A stretch of DNA of 64,000 nucleotides, taken from the NCBI GenBank assembly GCA_003349915.1, contig QFXE01000007.1, forward strand, positions 35,366-99,365, read 5' to 3'. The position numbers and the translations under genes were made by a program. Below, one piece after another: positions 38,182 through 47,329 of the stretch (its first letter is position 1; every line of letters begins with the position of its first letter). A model generated the notes under the pieces. The model ran no database searches and was not told where the DNA came from. It was given only the letters and a program-made list of their open reading frames with translations. Origin of the DNA: an endosymbiont of Escarpia spicata. Its GTDB lineage: Bacteria > Pseudomonadota > Gammaproteobacteria > Chromatiales > Chromatiaceae.

Positions 38182-39822
38182 ATGCCCAGCGCCGCACGGT
38201 TGTTCATCAAATGCCTCGAAAATGAAGGTGTCGATACTATTTTCGGGATACCGGGAGAAAAGAACCTCGATGTCATGGATGCGCTGCTGGATAGCAGCAT
38301 CAAGTTTGTCACCGTTCGACATGAACAGGGCGCTGCCTTTATGGCCGATGTCTACGGAAGACTTACCGGCCGGGCGGGGGTTTGCCTCGCAACGCTCGGG
38401 CCTGGCGCGACCAACCTGATCACCGGCTTTTCGGATGCAAATATGGACCGGGCACCCATTGTCGCTATCGCTGGGCAGGGCGCCACCACCCGGATGCACA
38501 AGGAGAGCCATCAGGTACTCGATCTGGTCAATCTATTTGCACCTATCTCCCAATACAGTACCGAAATCCTCGAACCCGGGGTCGTACCGGAAATTGTACG
38601 CAAGGCATTCAAAGACGCACAAACAGAGAAGCCCGGCGGTGCCTTCATCAGCTTTCCGGAAAATATTGCAGGCAGCCAGGTGAGTGAGACGATCAAGCCA
38701 CTCAGGGCTCAGGCCCCGACCCCCTCCTCTCCGCCTTATGAGAAGATCGGGCAGGTGGCGGATCTGATTTCCGATGCCAAGGCACCGATCATCATGGCGG
38801 GCAACGGCGTGATCCGAAGCGATGCCTGTGACGCCCTGATGCAATTTGCGGAGAAACTCAATATCCCGGTGGCCCAGACATTCATGGCAAAAGGGTGCAT
38901 CCCCTTTTCCCACCCACTCAGTCTCGGCACCGTCGGCTTACAGGCCAGCGACTATGTCGCCTGCGGCTTCGACCGTGCCGACCTCATCCTCTGTATTGGT
39001 TTCGACATGGTCGAGTACCACCCCCGTCTCTGGCATCCCAAGGCTGATAAAAAGATTGTCCACATCGACCAAACCTATGCGGAGGTTGATGCACACTACG
39101 TCCTGGAGGCCGGGGTGATCGGGAATATCGCCGAATCCCTGCAACGCATAGAGAAACTGGCAAAACCCCGCGATGTGGCGCCGACCAGCGACCTGCGGAA
39201 ACTTATCATCAACGAGTTGGATCAGTATGCCGATGACGACAGTTACCCCGTCAAACCCCAGAAGATTCTCTACGATACACGGCAGGTGATGGGGACTGAG
39301 GACATCCTGATCTCCGATGTCGGCGCCCACAAGATGTGGATAGCCCGGCTCTACCGCTGTGAGCGGCCCAACACCTGCATCATCTCAAACGGTTTCGCCT
39401 CTATGGGGATCGGCGTACCCGGTGCGATCTCGGCGAAGATGGTGTTTCCGCAACGCCGGGTTCTGACGATTACCGGTGACGCAGGTTTCATGATGAACTC
39501 CCAGGAGATCGAGACCGCACTGCGGCACAACATCGCCATCGTGATCATGATCTGGCACGACAGTGAATACGGGCTGATCAAGTGGCACCAACAGCGTCAC
39601 TTCGGCCGCACCGGACACATCAGCTTCAATAACCCCGACTTCGTGAAATACGCCGAATCCTTCGGCGCCAGGGGATACCGGGTGGAGAGTGCCGAGACAC
39701 TCATACCGACTTTGGAACAGGCGTTTGCCGATGAGACTGTCGTAGTGGTTGATGTCCCGGTGGACTACTCGGAGAATATGAAATTGACCGAAAAACTGGG
39801 CAAACTGATCTGCCCGATTTAG
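38182..39822 (+). CDS. acetolactate synthase, catabolic type
   Basis: 546 residues, thiamine-diphosphate enzyme. The catalytic Glu is in VRHEQGAAFMADVYGR, and the ThDP/Mg motif starts ITGDAGFMMNSQE. It resembles stand-alone (AlsS-like) acetolactate synthases rather than IlvB/IlvG: no regulatory subunit gene follows. It would condense two pyruvates to acetolactate. No acetolactate decarboxylase is near, so the fate of the product is unknown. AGGAG precedes the ATG. A glycosyltransferase follows, apparently co-transcribed. Confidence 0.85.
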   Translation: MPSAARLFIKCLENEGVDTIFGIPGEKNLDVMDALLDSSIKFVTVRHEQGAAFMADVYGRLTGRAGVCLATLGPGATNLITGFSDANMDRAPIVAIAGQGATTRMHKESHQVLDLVNLFAPISQYSTEILEPGVVPEIVRKAFKDAQTEKPGGAFISFPENIAGSQVSETIKPLRAQAPTPSSPPYEKIGQVADLISDAKAPIIMAGNGVIRSDACDALMQFAEKLNIPVAQTFMAKGCIPFSHPLSLGTVGLQASDYVACGFDRADLILCIGFDMVEYHPRLWHPKADKKIVHIDQTYAEVDAHYVLEAGVIGNIAESLQRIEKLAKPRDVAPTSDLRKLIINELDQYADDDSYPVKPQKILYDTRQVMGTEDILISDVGAHKMWIARLYRCERPNTCIISNGFASMGIGVPGAISAKMVFPQRRVLTITGDAGFMMNSQEIETALRHNIAIVIMIWHDSEYGLIKWHQQRHFGRTGHISFNNPDFVKYAESFGARGYRVESAETLIPTLEQAFADETVVVVDVPVDYSENMKLTEKLGKLICPI

Positions 39823-39832
39823 GAGAAAGATA

Positions 39833-40894
39833 ATTTCACCCCACCCGTCTGACAAACAACCCAGCCTCTGCGTGATCATTCCCACCCTCAATGAGGGGAG
39901 ACAACTGCCGTCACTGCTCAATCAGTTGTTGGAGCAGGAGGCCATAGACCTTGAGATCATTGTGGCTGACGGAGGTTCGGACGATGACACGGTGGCGTTG
40001 GCAGCACGTACCGGCGCCAAGGTTGCTGAGACGACTCCCGGGCGGGGGCGGCAGATGAACGGTGCACTCTCGCAGTGCAACGCGCCCTACCTGCTGTTTC
40101 TGCACGCCGATTCCGAGCTGACCTCACGATCTCAGCTGTCAGATGCGCTCAAGCGTTTGCAGCAACAGATTGCAGCGGCAGGACACCAGCGTATCGCAGG
40201 CCATTTCCGTCTGCGATTTCTGCGCGACAATCCAGGCCGAAATCTCACCTACCGCTATTACGAGGAGAAGAGCGCACTGAACCGGATGGAGTGCACCAAC
40301 GGCGATCAGGGATTTCTGATGTCGCAGGACTTCTTCAATCAGCTGGGCGGTTTCGATGAATCTCTCTGGTTTCTCGAAGATCAGCGTCTGGCTGAGACCA
40401 TTCGCCTCCAGGGCTGTTGGATAACCCTGCCGGGAGAGTTGCAGACTTCTGCGCGCCGCTTCGAAAAGGAAGGACTCGGGCGCCGTATGATCCTCTCCGC
40501 CCTTATCATGAATTTCCACCAGATCGGATTTATCGAATTTTTTCAAAGAGCCGGCAAGGTCTATCGCAACCAGAATGAGACCGGTCCTTTGCAACTCTCA
40601 CCGATATTCCAACTTATCGATAGTCTCAACAGAGGGGCGAAACCCGGGGTCGCCCGCAAGCGCTGGGTTGCCACCGGTCACTATGTGCTCGGCCATGCGT
40701 GGCAGCCCTTCTTCTATCTCGATACCGCACTGTTGTATTTTTTTGGATTTAAAAAACGCCCGTTTTTAACCCTGCACGACCGAATATTCAAACCTCTGAC
40801 CCGCTTCGTCCTTTTCGACTATTTGACCGCTGGTTTGGTCTGGCTCTGGTTCAGGACCTCCTGGCTGTTCTTTCGTTACCGGGAAAAAGCCTAG
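39833..40894 (+). CDS. glycosyltransferase family 2 protein, probable ATT start
   Basis: About 353 residues. GT-A fold: VIIPTLNEGRQL at the N-terminus, VADGGSDDDTVALA, LHADSEL (DxD-like) and a C-terminal region with two hydrophobic segments (LDTALLYFFGF; YLTAGLVWLWF). It resembles rSAM/selenodomain-associated-type transferases but is longer. The only standard start in frame, GTG at 39872, would begin inside the first beta strand. Between the upstream stop and that GTG there is no ATG, GTG or TTG, while AGGAG (39821) is 7 nt before ATT at 39833. The ATT start is inferred; ATA at 39830 is also possible. Confidence 0.75.
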   Translation: MSPHPSDKQPSLCVIIPTLNEGRQLPSLLNQLLEQEAIDLEIIVADGGSDDDTVALAARTGAKVAETTPGRGRQMNGALSQCNAPYLLFLHADSELTSRSQLSDALKRLQQQIAAAGHQRIAGHFRLRFLRDNPGRNLTYRYYEEKSALNRMECTNGDQGFLMSQDFFNQLGGFDESLWFLEDQRLAETIRLQGCWITLPGELQTSARRFEKEGLGRRMILSALIMNFHQIGFIEFFQRAGKVYRNQNETGPLQLSPIFQLIDSLNRGAKPGVARKRWVATGHYVLGHAWQPFFYLDTALLYFFGFKKRPFLTLHDRIFKPLTRFVLFDYLTAGLVWLWFRTSWLFFRYREKA

Positions 40895-41166
40895 CATTCA
40901 CCCCCAAACCTGCCTACCCTTCCATTTTTAAGAATAAATTTCCTGACCGAAGCTATACATTCAAGTGACGTAACCAAAATACACCGCCATTCCCTGTCTC
41001 TTCTGCGTAAATGATATATATTCCTACTACGGGGATCCCGATTGACTCATGTCACAGAATTTGGTGAGAAGTGCCACTTTTCTACCGCGCTTGCGGCTTG
41101 ATTTCTCCCTGTCGCCAAGAGCGGTACAGATGAAAATGATGGAAGTACAGCCACACGGAGAGGGTC
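40895..41166. other. spacer before GGDEF gene
   Basis: Contains the ribosome site GGAG before the TTG start of the next gene. No other feature recognised. Confidence 0.35.
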
Positions 41167-42399
41167 TTGAAAACAGGGCGCACTGATAACAAATCCACAC
41201 CGGTCACGGCGGCAGACTTTCAACGACTCAACGTCGAGCGGCTCAAACTGCTCTATTCTATGGGGCATGTTGCCCTGCTGGCCAACCAAGCCACCGCACT
41301 GGTGGCAGTTGCAATTTTTTGGCGTCCCATCGAGCATTCGCTGCTGCTCTTCTGGTTTTTCGCCCTGGGCATCATCAACGTCGCCCGTGAGTTCCTGCTG
41401 CGTTCCTTCCACAAACACAATGGCCGGCCGCTCCCGGGAATCAGTTGGCAGGCCGCCTATATCGCAGGCGCCATCCTATCCGGCATCCTTTGGGGACTAT
41501 TCGCTCTGTTTCTCGATTTCGGATGGCCTCTACCCTATCAAGTCGCCATGTTCCTGCTGCTGACCGGCCTGACCGCCGGTGCGATCCCCTCCAACGCCGT
41601 GGTTTTCCCGGTCTATCTGGGATTTACTGCACCGGTCATCACCCCGCTGCTGATACTGCTGCTCACCCGCGGGGATATCACCAACCAGGCCATGGCAGGC
41701 ATGGTCATCATCTATCTGATCCTCATCATTGTAACCGGCCGCAACTATGCACGCAGTATCTCGCGATCGCTCGCTCTGAGAATGGAAAACCGTGAACTGC
41801 TCAGAAGCATCACTTCAGCCAACGACGAACTCTCCTTCCAGGCCAGCCACGACCCTCTGACCGGTCTCAACAACCGGCGCGAGTTCGAACACCGCCTCGA
41901 ACAGGCACTGGATAACGCACAACGGGAACACCGGCAGCATGTCTGTATCTATATGGATCTGGATCAGTTCAAAATCGTTAACGACACCTGCGGTCACGCC
42001 GCAGGCGACGAACTGCTGCGCGAGCTTGCCGTGATACTGGAGCCAAAGCTGCGCAGCTCAGACATTCTGGCGCGTCTGGGCGGGGATGAATTCGGTATCC
42101 TGCTGGACGGTTGTTCTCTGAATAAAGGAATGGAGATCGCCCACACCTTTCAGCAAACCGTGGAAGGGTTCCAATTTTTCTGGGAAGGCAAACGGTTCCA
42201 GGTCAACGCCAGTATCGGCGTAGTCTGCATCGACCATGAGAGCGCCGGAGCCGACACCATACTCAGCGATGCGGACATGGCCTGTTATGCCGCCAAAGAT
42301 CTCGGTCGCGGACGGAGATCCTTCTGCGTCTGCAAGGAGAAGGGGACGAAATCATACTTCCCGGGCAATTCCTGCCCGCAGCTGAGCGCTACGGCCTGA
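41167..42399 (+). CDS. membrane diguanylate cyclase, C-terminus frameshifted
   Basis: 410 residues. About six membrane helices in residues 25-190, then a complete GGDEF domain (HDPLTGLNNRREF; MDLDQFKIVNDTCGHAAGD; ARLGGDEFGILLD) with the inhibition site RSSD five residues before GGDEF. After GRGRR the frame runs into a non-homologous 25-residue tail (FCVCKEKGTK...), caused by a deletion that removed the start of a following EAL domain. The start is TTG at 41167 with GGAG at 6 nt. The cyclase part should still be able to work. Confidence 0.8.
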   Translation: MKTGRTDNKSTPVTAADFQRLNVERLKLLYSMGHVALLANQATALVAVAIFWRPIEHSLLLFWFFALGIINVAREFLLRSFHKHNGRPLPGISWQAAYIAGAILSGILWGLFALFLDFGWPLPYQVAMFLLLTGLTAGAIPSNAVVFPVYLGFTAPVITPLLILLLTRGDITNQAMAGMVIIYLILIIVTGRNYARSISRSLALRMENRELLRSITSANDELSFQASHDPLTGLNNRREFEHRLEQALDNAQREHRQHVCIYMDLDQFKIVNDTCGHAAGDELLRELAVILEPKLRSSDILARLGGDEFGILLDGCSLNKGMEIAHTFQQTVEGFQFFWEGKRFQVNASIGVVCIDHESAGADTILSDADMACYAAKDLGRGRRSFCVCKEKGTKSYFPGNSCPQLSATA

Positions 42400-42938
42400 T
42401 GATAACCATCGACCGTTGGGTGATCGAACATAGCCTGCGGTGGCTGATTGAAAGCAGGGAATCCGACCTGTTGCTCAACGTCAACCTATCCGGCATCTCC
42501 CTGGGGGAAGAAACCACCCTCGCCGCTATCCGCAAAATGTTCGTCGACTACCCGGTGGATCCCGGCGTCATCTGTTTTGAGGTGACGGAGACCGCTGCCA
42601 TCGCGAATATGTCCACCGCCTCCCGATTCATCGAAGAGATGCGTGAGATGGGTTGCAGCTTTGCGCTGGATGATTTTGGCAGTGGACTCAGCTCCTTCGC
42701 CTACCTGAAACATCTGCCGGTGGACTTTCTCAAGATCGATGGCGATTTCGTGAAGGATGTACTCGATGACCCGGTAGACCGTGCAGTGGTGGAAGCGGTT
42801 ATCACACTGAGTCGCAGCCTGGGTATCAGCACCATCGCAGAACATGTGGAGTCTGCCGCCATAAAAGAGGAGATGATCAAGCTGGGTGTCGACTACGGGC
42901 AGGGTTTCGCGCTCGCCCGCCCTGTTCCTCTCGACTGA
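42315..42938 (+). pseudogene. truncated EAL phosphodiesterase domain
   Basis: Reading the +2 frame from 42315 gives TEILLRLQGEGDEI then LPGQFLPAAERYGLM, the early part of an EAL domain, continuing through FALDDFGSGLSSFAYLKHLP to GFALARPVPLD. An ORF opens only at ATG 42399, overlapping the cyclase stop (TGATG), and lacks the EAL motif and first strand. About 50 residues between the GGDEF end and the EAL motif are missing. The 179-residue product could be made by translational coupling but should be catalytically dead. Confidence 0.8.
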
Positions 42939-42945
42939 TATTCGT

Positions 42946-43290
42946 CTAGTCCTGAACCAGAGTGACCTTCGCTTCCGCCGTGGTTTTATCGATAACGACT
43001 TCCACTTCACAATATTCCGGCTGTTCATCGACAGGCGTCGGATCATCGGAGCAGTTGCAGCCCGCAATGATCCCGGCATAAAAAACACCGGCATGCACCC
43101 TAACAGCGGTTGTGTCATCAGACACACCGATAATCATCAGACGAAAGGGCGTTTCGCCGACATAACTGCTGTTAGCCAATCCCTGTTGCAGAGGGAGTTG
43201 TTCGGCATCCAGTTGCTCGATTTCATCCTTGAGCACATCCCTGAACTCAGGTGTATTCCAACTGTTTATGGAACTGGTAAGTTTCATCAT
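42946..43290 (-). CDS. conserved hypothetical protein, 114 residues
   Basis: Soluble, no signal peptide. A central hydrophobic core (GVFYAGIIAGCNCSDDP) holds a CNC motif followed by acidic residues; the C-terminus EVEVVIDKTTAEAKVTLV looks like a beta strand pair. I do not recognise the family. It is convergent with the EAL remnant, 7 bp away. Start at 43290 or 43287. Confidence 0.5.
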   Translation of the reverse strand: MMKLTSSINSWNTPEFRDVLKDEIEQLDAEQLPLQQGLANSSYVGETPFRLMIIGVSDDTTAVRVHAGVFYAGIIAGCNCSDDPTPVDEQPEYCEVEVVIDKTTAEAKVTLVQD

Positions 43291-43314
43291 ATTGAAAGAT
43301 CAGGGCTCTTTAAG

Positions 43315-43338
43315 TGCGCGCACCTGAAGGTGCGCGCA
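43315..43338. repeat. perfect 11-bp palindrome
   Basis: TGCGCGCACCT-GA-AGGTGCGCGCA, just upstream of the hypothetical gene. Without a T-run, so not a standard terminator. Confidence 0.6.
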
Positions 43339-43465
43339 TATAACCTTTAACCAATTGATTTATATAACTTTTTCACCAGATAGTTTACACAGGGTTTATA
43401 CTCACGGAAAGTCCTGCTGCATGAAAGAGCAGGAGTGGTTCGTGCGTTCCTGACTGAATCCAGTT

Positions 43466-43930
43466 TTATTCCATAACCAAATCAATGCGGTAACCCGCAT
43501 GACAGGAGATGCAATTCTGCATCAGTTCGGTCAATGCACCCAGGGTCTGTTCCTTGTCGCCGAACTGTTCGGCATCCAGCGCCAGGGAGTCAAATTTGGT
43601 ATGAGTATCGAATCCCAGTTTCTTGAAATCGAGGGGCAGTTTTCCCATCAAAGAGACTGGCACGGCTTCCTGCGCCGCGCGCCCCACTTTGCGTGCGGCA
43701 TCGGCAACCTTTTTCATGTCATCCTGAACAACACCTTCATTGATCTGCTGCACGGTCACCAGAAAAGCGCGCATCTCCGCCATCACCAGATCCTTTTCGG
43801 CGGGTTCCAACTGCAGGCTCAAGCGCCCGTCGGTAGCCTGTTCAACGCTACCCACGACGATAAATTTGTAGGCCATGCCCAATATCACAATCAGCATCAG
43901 GGCGGTAATGGTCCAGCAAGTCTTACACAT
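43466..43930 (-). CDS. cytochrome-c'-like monohaem protein
   Basis: 154 residues. An N-terminal hydrophobic segment (TALMLIVILGMAYKFIVVG) probably anchors it in the inner membrane. A helical bundle follows with one C-terminal CxxCH site (NCISCHAGYR), the arrangement of cytochromes c'. Related proteins bind or carry NO or act as electron carriers; the function here is unknown. AGGAG precedes the ATG. A second protein of similar layout lies at 45535-46173. Confidence 0.75.
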   Translation of the reverse strand: MCKTCWTITALMLIVILGMAYKFIVVGSVEQATDGRLSLQLEPAEKDLVMAEMRAFLVTVQQINEGVVQDDMKKVADAARKVGRAAQEAVPVSLMGKLPLDFKKLGFDTHTKFDSLALDAEQFGDKEQTLGALTELMQNCISCHAGYRIDLVME

Positions 43931-44033
43931 GGTTGAATCTCTCCTTTTTTTGGGTCAGTCCCAAGTTTACTTATCCGATTTTGCGCTGCCGACATTTCAG
44001 CCTGCAACGCATGAAAAAAATGTCTCTTTTCGA

Positions 44034-44061
44034 TTCGGGGCGTCTCTATAGACGCCCCGAA
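44034..44061 (-). terminator. terminator after DUF2892 gene
   Basis: 11-bp stem TTCGGGGCGTC / GACGCCCCGAA with a 6-nt loop; on the minus strand a T7 run follows at some distance. Confidence 0.65.
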
Positions 44062-44076
44062 CGCTTTTTCAGGTAA

Positions 44077-44283
44077 TCAACCCGAACAGGCTGTTCCGTC
44101 CGGCACCCCCAACTTTTTCAGGATACTGGAGAGCGGACAGATATTGGTGAAACCACTCTGCATCAGGTTAGCGCCGACAAACAGTGTCAAAAACGCCCAG
44201 TAAGGATGGACATAATGAGTCAGAGCCAGACTCAGCAGGATCATCATTCCCGCCATCAGGCGGACAATTCTATCAATAGTCAT
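44077..44283 (-). CDS. DUF2892 small membrane protein
   Basis: 68 residues with two hydrophobic segments (MAGMMILLSLALTHYV; YWAFLTLFVGANLMQSGF) and the family ending CPLSSILKKLGV. Matches the YgaP transmembrane-domain type often found beside sulfur-transfer genes; here it follows a FadL porin. The start at 44283 is preferred over a GTG at 44295. Confidence 0.75.
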   Translation of the reverse strand: MTIDRIVRLMAGMMILLSLALTHYVHPYWAFLTLFVGANLMQSGFTNICPLSSILKKLGVPDGTACSG

Positions 44284-44310
44284 AATGTTTTCCACTTATG
44301 CGGGATCGGA

Positions 44311-45489
44311 TCAAAGCGCGTAGCTCAACTGCACGTAGACGATATTCTGTTCGATGGATATGGTATTCCCGGAACCGGTATTGGACGTTAACTCATTTTC
44401 AAAGGCGTGAGTATAGGAGAACGAACCAGAGATCCGATCAGTGAGTTTACGCGTCAGCCCCAGGGAGAGATGCAGTTCCGGAATCGCCACGGAACCGAGA
44501 TTGTTGTCCACATCCTCTTCACCGAAGGGTGCCTCCGCATAGTTGATACCAAACCGCACAGTCGTCTTCGGGTTTATCTCTTTCTGCACACCCAGGGCTA
44601 TGACCAGTTGGTCATCCCACCCGAATTTCAGTGTTGACGGCACCATCATTCCGAAATCACCCGGGGTGTAACCGGCAGGATGACTGATATTCACCGATCC
44701 CATGGTGTCGCTGAAGTTGATCCATTTGGCATCCAGTTCGACCAACATACCGTCAAGGGGACGGAAGGCGAAACCCAGCGCAAAGGTCTGTGGCATATCA
44801 ATATCGACGCCAAACTTACCGGCGGCTGTATTGAATTCATGTTCACTTACGTCCGTCTTACTGACCCATGACGCACCGAGCTGCATCTTGTCATTGAGGT
44901 GATAGATCGCACCCAGTGTCACGCCAAAACCAAACTGCTGATTTTGCGCAAAGGTGAAACCGGGTGTACTCAGTGCCAGACTCTGGTAGCCGATATTGAC
45001 AGAACCACCGAGAGAGAGTTTGTCATTGACCTTATACGCAATCGACGGCGCCAACTTAAAAAATCCCTTGGTGGTCACGAACTGCTGATTGTTTTGCATT
45101 GGGAGGGCATCGGAAAAGTCAACGCCGAAACCCGAGATAGCGGCCATGCCCAAACCAAAATAGAGCTGGTCGTTGATTTTGAACGCAGCGGTTCCAGACG
45201 GCATGAAGAAGAGGTTGGAATCACTCTCGTTGCCATTGACCTCTCTTGGTGGATTAAGAAATCCCGGGCTCAGATCGAACCTGGCCTCTTCGATTCCGAG
45301 TTCGGCAATCCCCGCCGGATTGGTGAGCAGGGTACCGGTATCCTGTGGTGCTGCCACCACGGCTCCACCCATCCCCCATTGGGTCGCAGTCACGTCCAAT
45401 ACCTGATCTCCGTTAGTCGCATTCGCAGCCATCGGCAGACTGCCGAGCAGCGCAATTGCCAAGGCGTTTTTTCCTCTATTCATCAACAT
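44311..45489 (-). CDS. OmpP1/FadL-family outer-membrane transporter
   Basis: 392 residues: signal peptide ending MAANA, then the FadL N-terminal hatch (TNGDQVLDVTATQWGMGGAVVA; NPAGIAELG) and a barrel ending LSYAL. FadL-type channels take up hydrophobic compounds. GAGGAG precedes the ATG at 45489 by 6 nt. The downstream DUF2892 gene is probably in the same transcript. Confidence 0.88.
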   Translation of the reverse strand: MLMNRGKNALAIALLGSLPMAANATNGDQVLDVTATQWGMGGAVVAAPQDTGTLLTNPAGIAELGIEEARFDLSPGFLNPPREVNGNESDSNLFFMPSGTAAFKINDQLYFGLGMAAISGFGVDFSDALPMQNNQQFVTTKGFFKLAPSIAYKVNDKLSLGGSVNIGYQSLALSTPGFTFAQNQQFGFGVTLGAIYHLNDKMQLGASWVSKTDVSEHEFNTAAGKFGVDIDMPQTFALGFAFRPLDGMLVELDAKWINFSDTMGSVNISHPAGYTPGDFGMMVPSTLKFGWDDQLVIALGVQKEINPKTTVRFGINYAEAPFGEEDVDNNLGSVAIPELHLSLGLTRKLTDRISGSFSYTHAFENELTSNTGSGNTISIEQNIVYVQLSYAL

Positions 45490-45534
45490 GTTTGACTCCT
45501 CTGGATATTTAATTTTCTATTTATAATTTATGTA

Positions 45535-46173
45535 TCAGCGCAATAAACTTGACTGACCAGGGACACCGCGAAACATGGCGTGGCAACCCACGCAACCTCC
45601 AGTGATGTCATCCATATACGAGGCGGCCTTCCCCATGTCCCCCTGGTCAGCCGCATCGGCCAGACGCTTTGCTGTACCTTCCACGCTGGCGTTGAAGCCA
45701 TCGAGGGCCGCCAGGCTGTTGTCGTTGATCTGATCCAGATTCATGTAGGGCAGCAGACCGCCCCTGGGAATGCGGTGATTGGTGAGACGCCGGGCACTGT
45801 CAGCCGTCTGCTCCGCATTGTCGGTCATGATGCCGGCTGCCATGCTCTGATAGTCGGAAAGCACCTCGTGCATCACTTGGCGCAACGTAACCTTGGCGCT
45901 GTGACGGGAGTGCTGTGCATAGATGGTGAGGAGCATCTTTTTGGTCTTGGGCGAGAGCGCCTTGACCCGCTTCTGCAACTCCGGCTTCATCAGGCCAATC
46001 TGTTGTTTCATCAACTGCTGGACCTGTTTCATGTCAGGCGCCATCGGCTGCTGTTCGCCGGCAACCGTCACTCCGGCGCACAACAACATCGAGGCGGAAA
46101 CACAAAGAAGCCCCAATCCCCTCCGCAGTGAGTGAATTCGAAATGTGTTATTCTTTTGCTGAACACGTCGCAT
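45535..46173 (-). CDS. secreted monohaem cytochrome, c'-like
   Basis: About 212 residues. Signal peptide (GLLCVSASMLLCAGVTVA), then a helical domain with a C-terminal haem site GCVGCHAMFRG, similar in layout to the cytochrome-c'-like protein at 43466. GGAG lies 9 nt before the ATG at 46173. It is divergent from the response regulator gene, with direct GTAAC repeats between them, so it may be a target of that regulator. Confidence 0.75.
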   Translation of the reverse strand: MRRVQQKNNTFRIHSLRRGLGLLCVSASMLLCAGVTVAGEQQPMAPDMKQVQQLMKQQIGLMKPELQKRVKALSPKTKKMLLTIYAQHSRHSAKVTLRQVMHEVLSDYQSMAAGIMTDNAEQTADSARRLTNHRIPRGGLLPYMNLDQINDNSLAALDGFNASVEGTAKRLADAADQGDMGKAASYMDDITGGCVGCHAMFRGVPGQSSLLR

Positions 46174-46277
46174 GTTTTCTTCTCCCATTAGTGTCTGAAT
46201 CTCAGTCATGCTCCGTGTTGCAGGCAGCACCGCCCCAGAGCAATAAACGTAGTATGATGGGGTTATTTTCCGAGGCG

Positions 46278-46303
46278 TTAACCAGCCGGTAACAGGTTGT
46301 AAC
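46278..46303. promoter_or_regulatory. tandem GTAAC direct repeats
   Basis: TTAAC at 46278, GTAAC at 46289 and 46299: steps of 11 and 10 bp, the spacing on which OmpR-family regulators bind. Located between the cytochrome gene (left) and the response regulator gene (right). The binding protein is an inference. Confidence 0.4.
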
Positions 46304-46338
46304 GAGTTGTTTCAGAACTATTTCATCCCGTGGAGACT

Positions 46339-46602
46339 GTGCTCTATCAACGTGATAATTACGGGTTCAGCGTCCCTGTGGTGTTTCGCAGCAAGGCGCA
46401 GTGTGCAGGTAATGGCTGTTCCCTTATCAAACACTGAAACGCAGCTGCGGGACACCACAGGGACGCCCTTCGGGTTAGCTTGTCAGCGCCCACGGACTGC
46501 GTTGCGCCTCTTGACAAGGGAGCGGCCATTGCCTGCGAGGCGCGCCTTGCCGTGAACGTTGACAAGCTAACTGAATCCGCAATTATCACGTTGATAGAGC
46601 AC
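46339..46602. mobile_element. 264-bp inverted-repeat element (MITE-like)
   Basis: Ends are 32-bp terminal inverted repeats, 30/32 identical, starting GTGCTCTATCAACGTGATAA. Inside are two more hairpins: CGTCCCTGTGGTG... (46371-46392 with 46444-46465) and the perfect 12-bp pair GTTAGCTTGTCA / TGACAAGCTAAC (46474, 46560). Central parts 46393-46430 and 46511-46548 are also inverted copies (about 75%). The right end is 7 bp before the ATG of the response regulator. No ORF of note and no clear target duplication. Confidence 0.75.
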
Positions 46603-46609
46603 TAGCGGC

Positions 46610-47329
46610 ATGGCCAACAAAGAGACCCGTTTTCGCCTTCTCGTGGTGGATGACGAAGCTGAACTCCGATCGCTGTTGCAGCGGTATCTGACCAATGAGG
46701 GATACCAGGTAGCTGCAGTGGAAGACGGGGCCGCGATGACCCGCCACCTCAAAACGCACCATGTCGATCTGATCATCCTTGATCTGATGCTGCCGGGAGA
46801 GGACGGCCTGTCGCTTGCCCGCAATCTGCGCAGCCAGGGCAATCAACCCATCATCATCATCTCGGCCCGGGGAGAGGAGCTGGACAGGATCATCGGCCTC
46901 GAGGTCGGCGCTGACGACTACCTCCCCAAACCCTTCAACCCGCGGGAGTTACTGGCAAGGATTCGCGCCGTCCTGCGCCGCATGAATAACGCGGATCGAC
47001 CCGTGGCAACGGAAGAAAAATCCGCGCTGGAATTCGGTCCCTTTTCCCTCGACGTGGAAAAATACCGTCTCACCCGTGAGGGAGACGAGATACCCCTGAC
47101 CCATGGAGAGTTCACTCTTCTGCGGGTTTTTCTCGAACACTCAGGCCGGGTACTCAGCCGGGATAAACTGATGGAGATCACCAAAGGTTATGAGCGCTCC
47201 CACCTGGACAGGAGCATCGACGTCTGCGTTAACCGACTACGACGGAAGATAGAATCCAATCCCTCTGAGCCCATTTTTTTACGCACGATTTGGGGTGCCG
47301 GCTACCTGTTCTCACGCAGCGGAGAGTGA
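46610..47329 (+). CDS. OmpR-family response regulator
   Basis: 239 residues. Receiver (LLVVDDEAELRSLL; phospho-Asp in LIILDLMLPG; lysine in DYLPKPF) and a winged helix DNA-binding domain ending TIWGAGYLFS. No recognisable ribosome site precedes the ATG because the inverted-repeat element ends there. Its stop overlaps the start of the kinase gene by one base (TGATG). Confidence 0.92.
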   Translation: MANKETRFRLLVVDDEAELRSLLQRYLTNEGYQVAAVEDGAAMTRHLKTHHVDLIILDLMLPGEDGLSLARNLRSQGNQPIIIISARGEELDRIIGLEVGADDYLPKPFNPRELLARIRAVLRRMNNADRPVATEEKSALEFGPFSLDVEKYRLTREGDEIPLTHGEFTLLRVFLEHSGRVLSRDKLMEITKGYERSHLDRSIDVCVNRLRRKIESNPSEPIFLRTIWGAGYLFSRSGE

